Below are positions 53,013-63,300 of a DNA stretch of 64,000 nt, piece by piece; within the stretch, counting starts at the first letter, position 1, and each line of letters starts with the position of its first letter. The DNA is from an uncultured Lachnospiraceae bacterium (GTDB taxonomy: Bacteria; Bacillota; Clostridia; Lachnospirales; Lachnospiraceae): NCBI GenBank assembly GCA_947367855.1, contig CANBFE010000011.1, positions 1 through 64,000 on the forward strand. The letters run 5' to 3'. The position numbers were made by a program, and so were the translations under genes. The notes beneath the pieces are model-generated. The model was not told the origin of the DNA. It saw only the letters and a program-made list of their open reading frames with translations, and searched no databases.

Positions 53013-55034
53013 CTATCCGTTATTTTCGCTCAGCCTGACCTGCTTGCCCGCCTCCACCGGCTTTGTGGAAGTTGTGATTACAAATTCATAGCCATATAAG
53101 GCCGCGCTGACAGCAGACTGGGTATCATCGCTTGCCAGTACCTCCACGTCCACGCGGCTGGCAATATAACGTGTGCTCAAAGGTCCCTGCTTGGACTCCA
53201 CGATCAGGATAAACTTTCCGTTGTTGTCTTCACGGATTGCGCTGTTGGGCACGATATAGTCATAATTGGAACTCTTCTGTCCAACGGATATATTCAGGGT
53301 CTGCCCTGCCGACACATTCCCGGCAACGTCAAAGGTCAGCAGTTTCTTCTGTCCCGGATCGTCCGGGTCCGGTTTTATATTGGCCAGGGTCACTGTCAGA
53401 TCATCATATCTCCAGGCGTTTACCAGATCCGCCACATCCCCCACTGCCAGCCGCTTGGCCTGCTCGTTTGTCACGGAAAAGCTCATGCTGTAGCCCTTTC
53501 CCTCAGGCTGCATCACTGCCACCGGAGTGCTTGCGTCCGTGTTCTTGCCTGCCGTCACATTCAGCGCTGTAATGGTGCCTGCAATAGGAGCCGTAATTGT
53601 GGCGTTGACGGATTTCTCAGTCAGCTCATCCACTTTCTCCTGGGCCCTGTCAACCGCCTCCTGGGCAGTCTCCAGGCCGGAAACCTTGCCGATTCTGGAA
53701 GCCAGATCCGCCAGCTCCTTCTCTCTGTCAGCCAACGCAGTCTCCTTATCCGTCAGATTGGACTGTCTGTCTGCAAGAGCCTTTCTCGCTTCGGAAAGCT
53801 GGCCGTTTATGGCGTTCTGCTGGTTCTTCAGGTTGTTAATAATGCCTTCCGTGGTTCCGCTGTTTTTCTTGTCAGTCAATGCCTGTTCTGCCCGGTTGTA
53901 GGCTTCTTCCCTTCTGGTGGCTTCCAGGCTGTAATTATCATATGCTGCCTGGGCATTGATCTGATCTGCCTTTGCATTGATAAGAGCCATTTCCAACTGG
54001 TTCTTTTCATTCTTCAGCCTCTCTAATTCCGCCTGAACCGGATCTACCTCTTCCCCCACTTCGCTCAATCCACCAGTGGTTGCTCCTCCTGCCTCATCTG
54101 ACTGCGGAACAGGAGTCGCCTCATTCTGTCCGGCATCCGAGGATACCGCAGCTCCATCACCTGACTCCGGCACAGAAGATGTATCCTCTCCACTACCCGG
54201 GTCTGAAGGCCCGGGGTCCGAAGAAGGCTGCGGCGACTCTCCTGAAGGATTTGAATCCGGACCAGACGGGGTTTCATACTGGGCAATCTGCTCCTGCAGC
54301 AGCTTAATCCTTGCCTCCAAATCAGACACCACATTCTGCTTCGCCGTGAGGGCATTCTTCGCATCGGACTCCCACCGCTTCGCCTCATCCCAGGCTGCCT
54401 TTGCCTCGTCCCGGGCCTTGGTCTCAGCCGAGACATCGGCATTGTTTTCCGGGGTCAGGGAAATCTGGTTTCCTATGGCATCATACTGACTCTGGAGCTC
54501 ATCCACGCGCTTCTGGGCGGCTGATACCTCGTTCTTTGCGCCTGTCACCGCATTTTCCGCCGCTGTAACCGCATTCTGTGCCGCAGTGATCTGCTGACGG
54601 TAGGAATCCGTGGAAATGCCCGTATCCGCTGCCTGAATGTCCGCGGAAGTAATCTCCACGGAAAGCAGTGTGGTTCTGTAGTCCGCCTGCGCCTTCTCCA
54701 GTTCTTCTTTGGCAGTCTTCAGCTCCTCGCTCTCCTCGTCCTCCAGATACATAAGCACCGCATCCTTTTCCACGGTGTCTCCCACCTTCACGGCCACGCT
54801 GGCCACCTTCCTGGATTCCTTTACCTCCACATTGTAGGGATCCCCGCTTTCCACCACGCCTGAGCCTCTGATCTTGGCCGTAATGGTACCGGACTGGACA
54901 TATTGTGTGGCCACCTCCGGCAGGGAATAGTTCATGATGGTGTTGGAGAAAAAGGTGAGCACCAGCATCACGGACAGAAAAATGATTGCCGCTGTCTTCA
55001 CCCATTCCCTTTTCTTCTTGCCGTTCTCGTTCAT
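53013..55034 (-). CDS. HlyD/MacA-like periplasmic-adaptor-type protein with long coiled coil
   Basis: This 673-residue protein has one N-terminal membrane helix (VKTAAIIFLSVMLVLTFFS). A biotinyl-lipoyl half (GSGVVESGDPYNVEV, VKVGDTVEKDAVLMYLED) and a very long Ala/Glu/Lys-rich coiled coil follow. The coil is broken by a Pro/Ser/Asp/Gly linker near residues 258-330. The second lipoyl half (NATITAPIAGTITALNVTAGKNTD) and beta-barrel domains complete the adaptor. In Gram-positive bacteria such proteins assist ABC exporters or sense cell-wall state. GGAGAGG lies 7 bases before ATG 55034. It sits between a sugar-type permease gene and the MacB-PCD-like gene, an unusual context. Confidence 0.85.
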   Translation of the reverse strand: MNENGKKKREWVKTAAIIFLSVMLVLTFFSNTIMNYSLPEVATQYVQSGTITAKIRGSGVVESGDPYNVEVKESRKVASVAVKVGDTVEKDAVLMYLEDEESEELKTAKEELEKAQADYRTTLLSVEITSADIQAADTGISTDSYRQQITAAQNAVTAAENAVTGAKNEVSAAQKRVDELQSQYDAIGNQISLTPENNADVSAETKARDEAKAAWDEAKRWESDAKNALTAKQNVVSDLEARIKLLQEQIAQYETPSGPDSNPSGESPQPSSDPGPSDPGSGEDTSSVPESGDGAAVSSDAGQNEATPVPQSDEAGGATTGGLSEVGEEVDPVQAELERLKNEKNQLEMALINAKADQINAQAAYDNYSLEATRREEAYNRAEQALTDKKNSGTTEGIINNLKNQQNAINGQLSEARKALADRQSNLTDKETALADREKELADLASRIGKVSGLETAQEAVDRAQEKVDELTEKSVNATITAPIAGTITALNVTAGKNTDASTPVAVMQPEGKGYSMSFSVTNEQAKRLAVGDVADLVNAWRYDDLTVTLANIKPDPDDPGQKKLLTFDVAGNVSAGQTLNISVGQKSSNYDYIVPNSAIREDNNGKFILIVESKQGPLSTRYIASRVDVEVLASDDTQSAVSAALYGYEFVITTSTKPVEAGKQVRLSENNG

Positions 55035-55111
55035 CTCTATACCTCTCCTCAATCTATTAAGTTATAAACTTAGTACAACCGCTTTTCCAGGCTTCATCCA
55101 GCCCTGCTCCT

Positions 55112-56065
55112 CTAGCCTTTGATACCGCCCTGATAGGTAATACCGTCCACCAGGTATTCCTCTCCGTACAGAAAGATCAGCAGGCTCGGCACCATGTAGA
55201 TCGTAGCCACGGCAAAGGCCAGGCCGATCTCTCCTGCATTGATCTTGCTCAGGAAAACCGACAGGGGATGCGTCTCCGCATCCGTGAGCAGGATCAGGGG
55301 CTGTTCCACCATATTCCAATAATCTATGAAGACCAGAATGGCTGCGGAGCAGATTGCCCCTTTACACAGCGGCATACAGATCCTGCGGTAAATCTGCCAC
55401 TCTCCCGCGCCGTCGATCTGGGCGGCCTCCATCACGGATTCCGGTATCCTTCGCATGAATTTCGTCAGCAGGAACACCGCAAAGGGCGACATGATGCCAG
55501 GCAGCCAGATGGCCCAGTTGGTATCCAGCAGATTAAACCAGTCGCTGACCAGGTAGTTTGGCACCAGCGTTACCTGATAGGGCATCAGCATCAGTATGAT
55601 ATACATGAAAAAGATAATCTCCCTGATTCTTCCCCTGTATCTGGCGAATCCGAAGGACGCCAGGGAGGCAACCAACAGCTGGAATACCACAATGGGCGCT
55701 ACCAGAATCACGGAATTCCAGAACTTCAGCAGGTACTCCGGACTCTTGAAGAGCACTGTATTGTACTGACTGAAGGAAACCATGTCCGGAATAAACTTCA
55801 GATTTACCTTCTCCGCTATGTATACCTTTCCGCCATTGGCATCCGTGGCAAATACGGAACCGTAGTTTGCCGAGATCTCGGATGCCGCCATAAAGGAATT
55901 TGTGATAGTCAGCACTATGGGCATAAGGAACAGAATGGCAAATGCCGCTGCCACCACCGTGGCCAGTCCGATTTTGACCGTCTGCACCCGCTTCCTTCTT
56001 TTGGCCAGCAGACGGTCCCGGGCCGCCAGATCTTCCCACTTTCCTGACGTCTCCATTTTCTTCAT
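55112..56065 (-). CDS. sugar-type ABC importer permease (MalG-like)
   Basis: This 317-residue protein has six membrane helices. The ATPase-docking EAA loop is EAAQIDGAGEWQIYRRICMPL. The C-terminal YLVDGITYQGGIKG matches the MalG/CUT1 family ending (GLTAGAVKG in many members). An extended extracytoplasmic loop of about 60 residues after the first helix (ATDANGGKVYIAEKVNLKF) is longer than usual. It pairs with the MalF-like permease, whose stop codon it overlaps by 4 bases (ATGA). The ATPase must be supplied from elsewhere, as is common for CUT1 systems using MsmK. Confidence 0.92.
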   Translation of the reverse strand: MKKMETSGKWEDLAARDRLLAKRRKRVQTVKIGLATVVAAAFAILFLMPIVLTITNSFMAASEISANYGSVFATDANGGKVYIAEKVNLKFIPDMVSFSQYNTVLFKSPEYLLKFWNSVILVAPIVVFQLLVASLASFGFARYRGRIREIIFFMYIILMLMPYQVTLVPNYLVSDWFNLLDTNWAIWLPGIMSPFAVFLLTKFMRRIPESVMEAAQIDGAGEWQIYRRICMPLCKGAICSAAILVFIDYWNMVEQPLILLTDAETHPLSVFLSKINAGEIGLAFAVATIYMVPSLLIFLYGEEYLVDGITYQGGIKG

Positions 56066-56991
56066 CCCTCCACATCCTTTCCGAAATGATTCTCCGCAAT
56101 AAACAGGATTCCGATGATAACGATCATCACCATCGACATCAGTATTGCCGCAGCCGACAGCGTCTGGTAATCCAGGGACCTGAACTTATTGTTCATAAAG
56201 TGCTGCAGCGTATAGATGGAGTCATACGGATAGTCCCCTGTCAGCAGATAAACTTCCCGGAATATCTTGAAGGAGTTAATCAGGGACATAATCGTCACAA
56301 AGAGCAGGGAAGAGGACAGGTACCTTATCTTAATATGAAAGAAGGTCTGCAGGGGCGTAGCGCTCTCCAGTCTGGCCACCTCCAGAATATCCTTGGGAAT
56401 GCTGGCCAGGGCCGCCATAAACAGGATCATGTTATATCCAAGATTCTTCCAGAGAAACAGGATTACAATAACGATCAGCGCATAATCCGACTTCATCCAG
56501 TCAATCTTGCCCCCGCCCAGTTTCACAAGCACTTCATTGACGGCACCGTTGTAGTGGAACAGCACCTGCCAGATCAGCACGATGGACGCCACAGGCACCA
56601 TCATGGGACTCAGGAAAAAAGTCCTGAACTGACTCCGGAAAGGCAGCTTTGCCTCCAACACAATGGCCAGCAGCAGGGAAAGAACCACTGCCAGCGGCAC
56701 TGCCACCGCTGCAAAGGTAAATGTGTTCCGCACGGCCGTGCGGAAGGAAGTATTTCCCATGATACTGCTGTAATTGTCCAATAATACAAAATTTGCGCTG
56801 ATGGGATTGTCTATCAGCGAGTAATATATAACCACCGTAAAGGGGAGTATAAAAAACATCATCACCCCCAGAAAGCTGGGGGCTATATAAAGCCCCGAGC
56901 TTATTTTTAATCTGCGGGTTCTCCGGGTGGTCTTGATGTGATTTTCCAGTACAGGCGCCTTTCCACGCCTTTCTTTCCGCTTTTTACCCAT
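56062..56991 (-). CDS. sugar-type ABC importer permease (MalF-like)
   Basis: The protein of about 309 residues has a strongly basic N-terminus, then six membrane helices. The EAA-type loop (EVARLESATPLQTFFHIKIRYLSS) fits CUT1 MalF/UgpA-like permeases. The start is uncertain: ATG 56991 is preceded by GAGGG at 5-6 bases. ATG 57003 and ATG 57021 are possible and would only lengthen the basic tail. It begins 38 bases or less after the upstream solute-binding protein gene and is coupled to the MalG-like gene. Confidence 0.9.
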   Translation of the reverse strand: MGKKRKERRGKAPVLENHIKTTRRTRRLKISSGLYIAPSFLGVMMFFILPFTVVIYYSLIDNPISANFVLLDNYSSIMGNTSFRTAVRNTFTFAAVAVPLAVVLSLLLAIVLEAKLPFRSQFRTFFLSPMMVPVASIVLIWQVLFHYNGAVNEVLVKLGGGKIDWMKSDYALIVIVILFLWKNLGYNMILFMAALASIPKDILEVARLESATPLQTFFHIKIRYLSSSLLFVTIMSLINSFKIFREVYLLTGDYPYDSIYTLQHFMNNKFRSLDYQTLSAAAILMSMVMIVIIGILFIAENHFGKDVEG

Positions 56992-57028
56992 TTTTTCCCT
57001 CATTCCGAGTGTCTTTTCCATTCGGTCT

Positions 57029-59323
57029 CTATTTGGTCTCCCCCACATAAATCTTAACGCGGTTCTGAATGATTCCCGCCACTTCGTCCACGGATTTCTG
57101 TCCCTTGAAGAATGCTTCCGCTTCCTCATTTATAATCTTTGTAATCTCGTCGTTACTGTTGTAGGACACCGGCCTGGCTTCATTCATCAGTTCAAGCACT
57201 TTGTCTACTTCCTCCTGGGTGGGCAGACGATAGGTATAACTCCAACCGTCCTCATATCCTATGGAAGAAGTACCCTGGCTGAGAATCGGCTCTCCGTTCT
57301 CATCCAACAGGGGTTCACCGTTCTCGTCCGTGATATACTCCGGCTCCACAGCTTTCTTTGCCATCTCCTCCAGTTTTGATTTGACTGTGGGGAACCCGTT
57401 CCGGTAACGGTCGTCCTTCTCTTCCGTCAGGATGCCTTCCAAAAACTCCCATGCGCCTTCCTTGTGGGCGCATTTTGTCGTAATGCCATAAGCCTCTCCT
57501 GTGGTAAGGGCATGCCCTCCGGTACCGTCCACAGTGGGGAATCCGATACAGGCATATTCCCCCTTGAAGATTTCATCATACATCTGAAGCTGTTCAAAAT
57601 CATAGAGATACACCGCAGCCAGCAGCACTTCCCCGTTCTGGATTCTGGTGGGTTCCGAGTCCACCCCCTCTTCCCAGTCTACTTCATCCGGAAATTTATT
57701 TACGAACTGCAGTATGTTTTTAAACGCATCAGAGTCAAAGCTGCATTCTCCCGTGTTCCAGTCAACGAAAGAATCTTCATTAAACATCATGGCCGTCTGC
57801 AGAATATACTGTTTGGAAACCCTGTCAAACAGCTCCGCATCCGGATGCTCCTCCGCAAGTGTCATCAGCTCCTCCAGTGTCCATCCGCTCTTATTTCCCA
57901 CCATGGAAGCAGAACCCACCACAGTCTGCATGTTAAAATAGGACGGGATGCTCACCAACGCGCCGTTAAAAGTATAGGCATCCAGGATATTTTCCACAAA
58001 ATCCGCCCGGTTCAGCCGACTGCTCTTCTCCAGGTAAGGACTCAGATCCTCCAGAATCCCCTTGGCTGCCAACTGGTTTGCGTTCAGACTGGACAGATCA
58101 ATCATGTCCGGACAGTTGGCAGAGGTCAGATCATTGTTCAGATTGGTCAGGGCATCCGACCAGGTATTCTCGTTAAAATTGTCATAGTTCACATATTCCC
58201 TGACGGAAATATGGTACTGGGAACTGGCCTTGTTAAACTTTACGGCCTTGGCCTGCAGGTTATAGGAGCCGCCCATGGTTGCAATGGTAATGGTCTCCTT
58301 TTGGGGTACCTCCTCGGCCTTTTTCTTCGTCAGCAGGGCGATACCGCTGTCCCCGTTCTCCCAGTCCTCTATGACGGCGACGATCCTGCCATCCTCCATT
58401 TCGCTGATTGTCCTCACATTGCCGCCGTTGATATCGCTGTCCAGCCAGTCAAACAGATATTCCTTCTTCTGATTGTTAAGATTATATCCGTACAGGGAGG
58501 AATTGTCCGTCAACAGAAAATCAAAATCCACCCCCTGGGTAAACTTACTGTTTCCCGGGAATCCCTCATAAACCGCACCTGTTTTTCTGCCGTCAAAATC
58601 CACCTCTGTAAGGGTATAACTGCTGTTGTTTCCATCATAGCTGTTGTACCCCAGGTATACCTTGCCGTCCCTGCCGCAGGCCATTCTGTCAATCCAGACG
58701 TTTGCGCCGTCCAGATTCACCTGCCCTTTGCCGTTTCCATCCGCATCATAGAGCCAGATCACTCCCTCTCCGCTGACATACAGCCGGCCTTCGCCGTCAG
58801 CCACCAGGCCATCCACATAGGTATCACCCCACTGTTCCGTAGTGTCCTGGGAAAAAATCTGGGTTCCCTGGGCATCAAACTTATTCAGGGCCTTCGAGCT
58901 TTCACTGTAATCCTCAGAATAGAAATCCACTACGGCATAGAAGCTTCCGTCCTCCAGGAAATAAGTCTGGTTGATACTCGGGTTTGTGTTCTCCCCGGAC
59001 CAGACAATGGGAGTGGAGGACTGGGACTTGTCAGTCAGAGAGTATCTGCATATGCTCTGGGAGCTGCCTGCCTCCTCATCCCAGTCCCAGGCAATGTAAT
59101 AAACGTTATTTCCCACGATCTGCATCTGGTAATAGCTGACATTCTCCCCTTCCACGGTAAGAAATTCCGGCACATATGCCCATTCCTTCTCCTGTGTCCC
59201 GCTGCCGGGCTCCCCTGTCTTTCCGCATGCCGCCAGGGAAAATGCCAGCGCGGCGGAAACCGCTGCCGCCCCCAGACGCCGTGATGGTAAACCCTTCAAA
59301 GCTTTCTTAATCCTTATCCTCAT
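57029..59323 (-). CDS. large solute-binding lipoprotein with N-terminal extra domain (paralogue 2)
   Basis: This 764-residue lipoprotein (signal ending LAFSLAAC) has the same two-part plan as paralogue 1. A beta-strand-rich N-terminal domain of about 310 residues (ADGEGRLYVSGEGVIWLYDADGNG, GRDGKVYLGYNSYDG) resembles a propeller. A family 1 solute-binding domain follows (VKFNKASSQYHISVREY, LNNDLTSANCPDMIDLSS, GAWEFLEGILTEE). The terminal NEEAEAFFKGQKSVDEVAG block is shared with paralogue 1. It lacks the acidic repeat. It is the first gene of the six-gene cluster, with a promoter at 59444-59452. The ligand is probably a carbohydrate, but that is family inference. Confidence 0.85.
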   Translation of the reverse strand: MRIRIKKALKGLPSRRLGAAAVSAALAFSLAACGKTGEPGSGTQEKEWAYVPEFLTVEGENVSYYQMQIVGNNVYYIAWDWDEEAGSSQSICRYSLTDKSQSSTPIVWSGENTNPSINQTYFLEDGSFYAVVDFYSEDYSESSKALNKFDAQGTQIFSQDTTEQWGDTYVDGLVADGEGRLYVSGEGVIWLYDADGNGKGQVNLDGANVWIDRMACGRDGKVYLGYNSYDGNNSSYTLTEVDFDGRKTGAVYEGFPGNSKFTQGVDFDFLLTDNSSLYGYNLNNQKKEYLFDWLDSDINGGNVRTISEMEDGRIVAVIEDWENGDSGIALLTKKKAEEVPQKETITIATMGGSYNLQAKAVKFNKASSQYHISVREYVNYDNFNENTWSDALTNLNNDLTSANCPDMIDLSSLNANQLAAKGILEDLSPYLEKSSRLNRADFVENILDAYTFNGALVSIPSYFNMQTVVGSASMVGNKSGWTLEELMTLAEEHPDAELFDRVSKQYILQTAMMFNEDSFVDWNTGECSFDSDAFKNILQFVNKFPDEVDWEEGVDSEPTRIQNGEVLLAAVYLYDFEQLQMYDEIFKGEYACIGFPTVDGTGGHALTTGEAYGITTKCAHKEGAWEFLEGILTEEKDDRYRNGFPTVKSKLEEMAKKAVEPEYITDENGEPLLDENGEPILSQGTSSIGYEDGWSYTYRLPTQEEVDKVLELMNEARPVSYNSNDEITKIINEEAEAFFKGQKSVDEVAGIIQNRVKIYVGETK

Positions 59324-59443
59324 ATTATGTCACGTTCCTTCCTGCATCTAATTCCCCAGGCCTCTCTGCGGCCTCCTGCCCATAAACCTGCAGGCGCCAA
59401 CAGGAAAATACCCAATACACGGCCTGCGGAATGCCACATATTG

Positions 59444-59452
59444 AGTATATCA
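59444..59452 (-). promoter_or_regulatory. extended -10 promoter of the importer/adaptor cluster
   Basis: On the minus strand TG one base before TATACT (59452-59444) gives an extended -10 box. No good -35 is seen. The leader to the solute-binding protein start is about 115 bases. Confidence 0.5.
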
Positions 59453-59538
59453 TACTATTTTGAAAATGCACCTTAAGATTTTATGAATTACAGCCTGAAA
59501 ATACCTAAAAATGCAATAATTCTGTAACAGATACCCTG

Positions 59539-60330
59539 TTATTTTACCCGGATATAATACTTGCGCAGCTCCCGTACCCTCTTCCTGTACCGCATCATGC
59601 TTCCCAGATGATTGTAGAACCAGAATCCGTCCACCAACAGACTGTTGGCCCTGCCGATTTTCTGCTTTGTAGTGCGCTGGTAATATTCTCCGCCGCATGC
59701 GCAGGCCTGGTTCCCCTTCTCTCTGACCAGTCTGATCAAATCCGATTCACAGGTAATTTCTCCATGAAATTCCGTATATGCAAGTCCCACACAGTCCGGC
59801 TTATGGGCATCGCTTCCCCCAAAGACAGGCTTTCCATACATTTCCGCAATGGCCAGGGCCCCTGCATTGCTTTCCGGCGCCTCGCAGGCGTTGAATCCCT
59901 CCAGAAAGTCAAATTTATCCATCACTGCAAGCTGGTTCCTGTGTTTCCTGGTATTGGTGATGCTCAGGTACTTCTCCCCGCAGGGATGGGCCGGTCCCAG
60001 AATCCCTCCGTTTTTGTGGACGATATCGATGAGGAACTGCACCGGAAGTCCCCTGAGCTCCAGGATTTTCAGCTTTACGTTTTCCGGCATGATCACCAGA
60101 ATATGTCCCGCGTCTATGGTGTCATATTCCACCCCCTTCAGCACAAGAAAACCTTTGTCGCGTCCCTCTGCCCTTATCTTTTTCCAGACGCGGTACCCCT
60201 TATAGGAGTCGTGGTCGCTGACAAGCATACCGTCGAACCCTTTCTCCCTCAGCGCAGCCGCAAACTCCTCAATGGGCACCTTTCCGTCCAGAGAACCTTC
60301 CTTTGTGTGACAATGCATATCAAACTTCAT
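59539..60330 (-). CDS. PHP-domain metal-dependent phosphoesterase
   Basis: This 263-residue protein has the PHP motifs in order: MHCHTKEGS, VSDHDSYKG, GPAHPCGEKY and GGSDAHKP, with the metal-binding His and Asp residues present. Relatives include nucleotide and phosphate ester hydrolases and the PHP domain of DNA polymerase III. Stand-alone forms in Clostridia are mostly uncharacterised. The Cys-rich loop CACGGEYYQRTT near the C-terminus is unusual. ATG 60330 has AAGGGAAGG 9 bases upstream; an ATG three codons earlier lies too close to the site. It starts 19 bases after the FtsX-type permease stop and is likely in the same transcript. Confidence 0.88.
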   Translation of the reverse strand: MKFDMHCHTKEGSLDGKVPIEEFAAALREKGFDGMLVSDHDSYKGYRVWKKIRAEGRDKGFLVLKGVEYDTIDAGHILVIMPENVKLKILELRGLPVQFLIDIVHKNGGILGPAHPCGEKYLSITNTRKHRNQLAVMDKFDFLEGFNACEAPESNAGALAIAEMYGKPVFGGSDAHKPDCVGLAYTEFHGEITCESDLIRLVREKGNQACACGGEYYQRTTKQKIGRANSLLVDGFWFYNHLGSMMRYRKRVRELRKYYIRVK

Positions 60331-60348
60331 TTTCCGCATCCTTCCCTT

Positions 60349-63300
60349 CTAATCCACACTCTTCAGTGATTCCGTCATGCTGATCCTGTCCAGTTTTCCT
60401 TCCATGACCTTGTTTACGCACCATGCAAAGCCAAGTGTCAGCAGTCCGCTGTACACATAGCTCACAGGTTTCACACGGATGTCAAATGACATCAGATCCA
60501 CCCTGATCTCATGCATCACAAAAATATGCAGGAAATATCCCATCACCATTCCACAGGCCATTCCCAGCGCTGCCAGCATGATATTCTCCCGAAAGACATA
60601 TGCTGCAGTCTCCCGTTTGTAAAAACCAAGTACCTTGATTGTGGCTATTTCCCGGACCCTCTCCGTTATATTGATATTGGTGAGGTTGTACAGCACAATG
60701 AACGCCAGTCCTGCTGCACAGACAATTACCACCACGACGATGATGTCCAGACTGGCCATCATATTCCCGATCCTGTCCATGAAATCCTCATTTACAGTCA
60801 CATTCGCCACCTGTCCAAGCTTCATCAGCTCCGCGGAAAGCCCGTGGGCATCTGCAGTGTCCTCCCCTGCAGCAGTCATATTGAGATATACCGTCTTCTT
60901 CTCCGGTTCCTCCCCTGTGATTTTCCTCCAGGCATCCTCGGAAATATGAACGTAATTATAAATATAGTTTTCGCAGATTCCGGATACCGTAACTGTAAAT
61001 GTGGCCAGGTTCTCGTCCCGCAGCGTTATCCGGTCACCCACGCTGACCTTGTAATCTTCCGCCAGCCGGTCTGTGATAACCGCCTCTCCCTCCCCCGGGT
61101 ACGGAATCGCTTCCCCTTTTCTTGTGTGAAGATTCAGAAAGGGCTTCATTCCCTCTTCTGTTCCCACCACCAGGTAAACGGATTTCACACCTTCCTCAGA
61201 GACAAAATCCATATTCCGCTCCATGGCAAAGGTATATTCCGCCACGCCCTCCAGACTGTCCAGTTCCTCCTGAAAGTCCTGGTCTGCGGCTTCCTTCAGG
61301 GAAATTCCGATATCATAGGTCTGGATTTCCCGAAACTGCATGTATGCCACATCCGCAATGGAATCCTTTATGCCAAAGCCTGTTACAAGCAGGGCCGTAC
61401 AGCCGCTGATTCCGATCACCATCATAAACAGCCTCTTCTTGTACCGGAAAATGTTGCGCAGGGAAACCTTTCGCAGAAATCCCAGGCGCTTCCACACAAA
61501 GGAAATCCTCTCCAGCAGCACGCGCCTGCCTGCCCTGGGGGCTTTGGGCCGCATCAGCGCTGCCGCCACCTCCCTCAGTTCCACCCTGCAGGACAGCCAT
61601 GTGGCGCCGATGGAACACAGCAGGGACACAGTCAGGGAAATCAGGGCCATCTTCCAGTCAAAGACATATACAATGGCATCCGCCCTGTACATCATGCCAT
61701 AACAAAACCATATGATCCTGGGAAAAGCCCATGTCCCCGCCAAAAAGCCGAAGACACAGCCTGACAGCGCCGCAAGCCCGGAATAGATCATATACTTTGC
61801 CATAATGGTAATCTCCCCATAGCCCAGAGCTTTCAGAACGCCGATCTGGGTTCTCTGTTCCTCCACCATACGGTTCATTGTGGTAATGCATACCAGCGCA
61901 GCCACCAGAAAAAAGAAGACCGGGAAAATATTGGCAATCCCTTCTATAATATTCGAATCATTTTGAAAACAGACATAACCTATATTGGTATCCCTTCCCA
62001 GCACATAGACATCCGGCTCCTCCAGATCCGCAAGCCTGCTCTCCGCATCCGCAAGTTCCGCCTCTGCCTCTGCTATCCGGGTATCGAATTCCTTTTCCGC
62101 CTCCTCGTACTCGTTCTTTCCCTGCGCAAACTCTGCTTCCTTTTCCTCCAGGACAGCGCGCCCTTCCTCCAGTTCTTTTTTTCCTTCAGCCAGGGCCTCT
62201 TCTCCCTCTGCCAGTTCCTCCCTGGCCTGCTCCAGGGCTTTTCTCCCGTCTGCAATTTCCTTTTTTCCATCCGCCAGGGCAATCTGTCCGTCCGAGAGCT
62301 GCTGCTTAGCATCCGCCAGGGCCAGCCAGCCGTTGTTGAGCTGCTGCTCCGACTCCACCACCTGCTGCCATGCCGACTCCAGCTGCTGTTCTCCTTCCGC
62401 CAGCTGGGCTTCCTTCTCCGCCAGCCGCTGCTGATATCCTGCAAGGGTCTGTTCTCCGCTCTCAATAAGGGCAGCCGCCACATTATAGGCCTCCCCGGAT
62501 ATCTCACCGGCGTCCACCTTTGCCTGCAGATCCGCTTTCTGCCTGGCCAGCTCCTGGGACTGTATCTCAATCTGGGTCTTTGCCTCCAAAACCAGAGTCT
62601 TCATGGTTTCCACGGATTCCTTCTTGCTCCGCCACTCCGCCTTGCCGTCCGCAAGCTGTCTCTCCCCGCTTCTGAGAGTCACCTCACTGCTGTCCACAAG
62701 CTTCTTGGCCTCAGCCAGTTCCGTTTCCTTCTCCTTCAGGGTCGCCTCCCCCTGATTCAGCTCCGCTTCCTTTTCCTTCAGGAGCGCTTTTGCCCCGTCT
62801 ATTTCCGCCTGGTTCTCTCTTATCTCCTCTTCTCCCTCTTCCAGCTCCCTTCTGGCATCCGCAAGCTGCGCCTCTGCCTCCTCCAGTGTTTTGGCTGCAT
62901 CCGCAAGTTCTCTTTCTCCCTGGGCCTTTTTCTCCTCCAGTTCACTGCGGCCCTGAGCGATCTCTTCCCCGGTGTCTCCCCGGAGCTTTTCATATCTGGC
63001 AAGAGCCTCCTCCAGGACCAGTTTCTCCCAGATTCTCTCCTTCTCCTCCATGAAATCATCATATTCCTGACTGTAAAGACCGTAATCCCTGTCAAATTTC
63101 ACATAGATATCCGTGTAATACTCCGTGCTGAAGCCCTCCGGCAGAAGACCGATAAAGCCGTCCAGACGGCCTGTTCCCAGAGTGGTATTTCCCCGCTCAT
63201 ACTGCAGGTATAGCGGCGACTGTACCAGTCCCACCACCGTATATTCCCTGCAGGTAAAATGCTCCAGATCCTCCTGCGCATTGTCCTCCGACAGGTAAAT

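Noticed and set aside
57022..57129. Longer start for the MalF-like permease reaching into the solute-binding protein gene
   Set aside because: It would overlap the upstream gene by about 100 bases, adds only a basic low-complexity tail, and has a weaker ribosome binding site than ATG 56991.
59524..59538. Small hairpin aacag/ctgtt right after the PHP gene as a terminator
   Set aside because: The stem is too short and there is no T-run.
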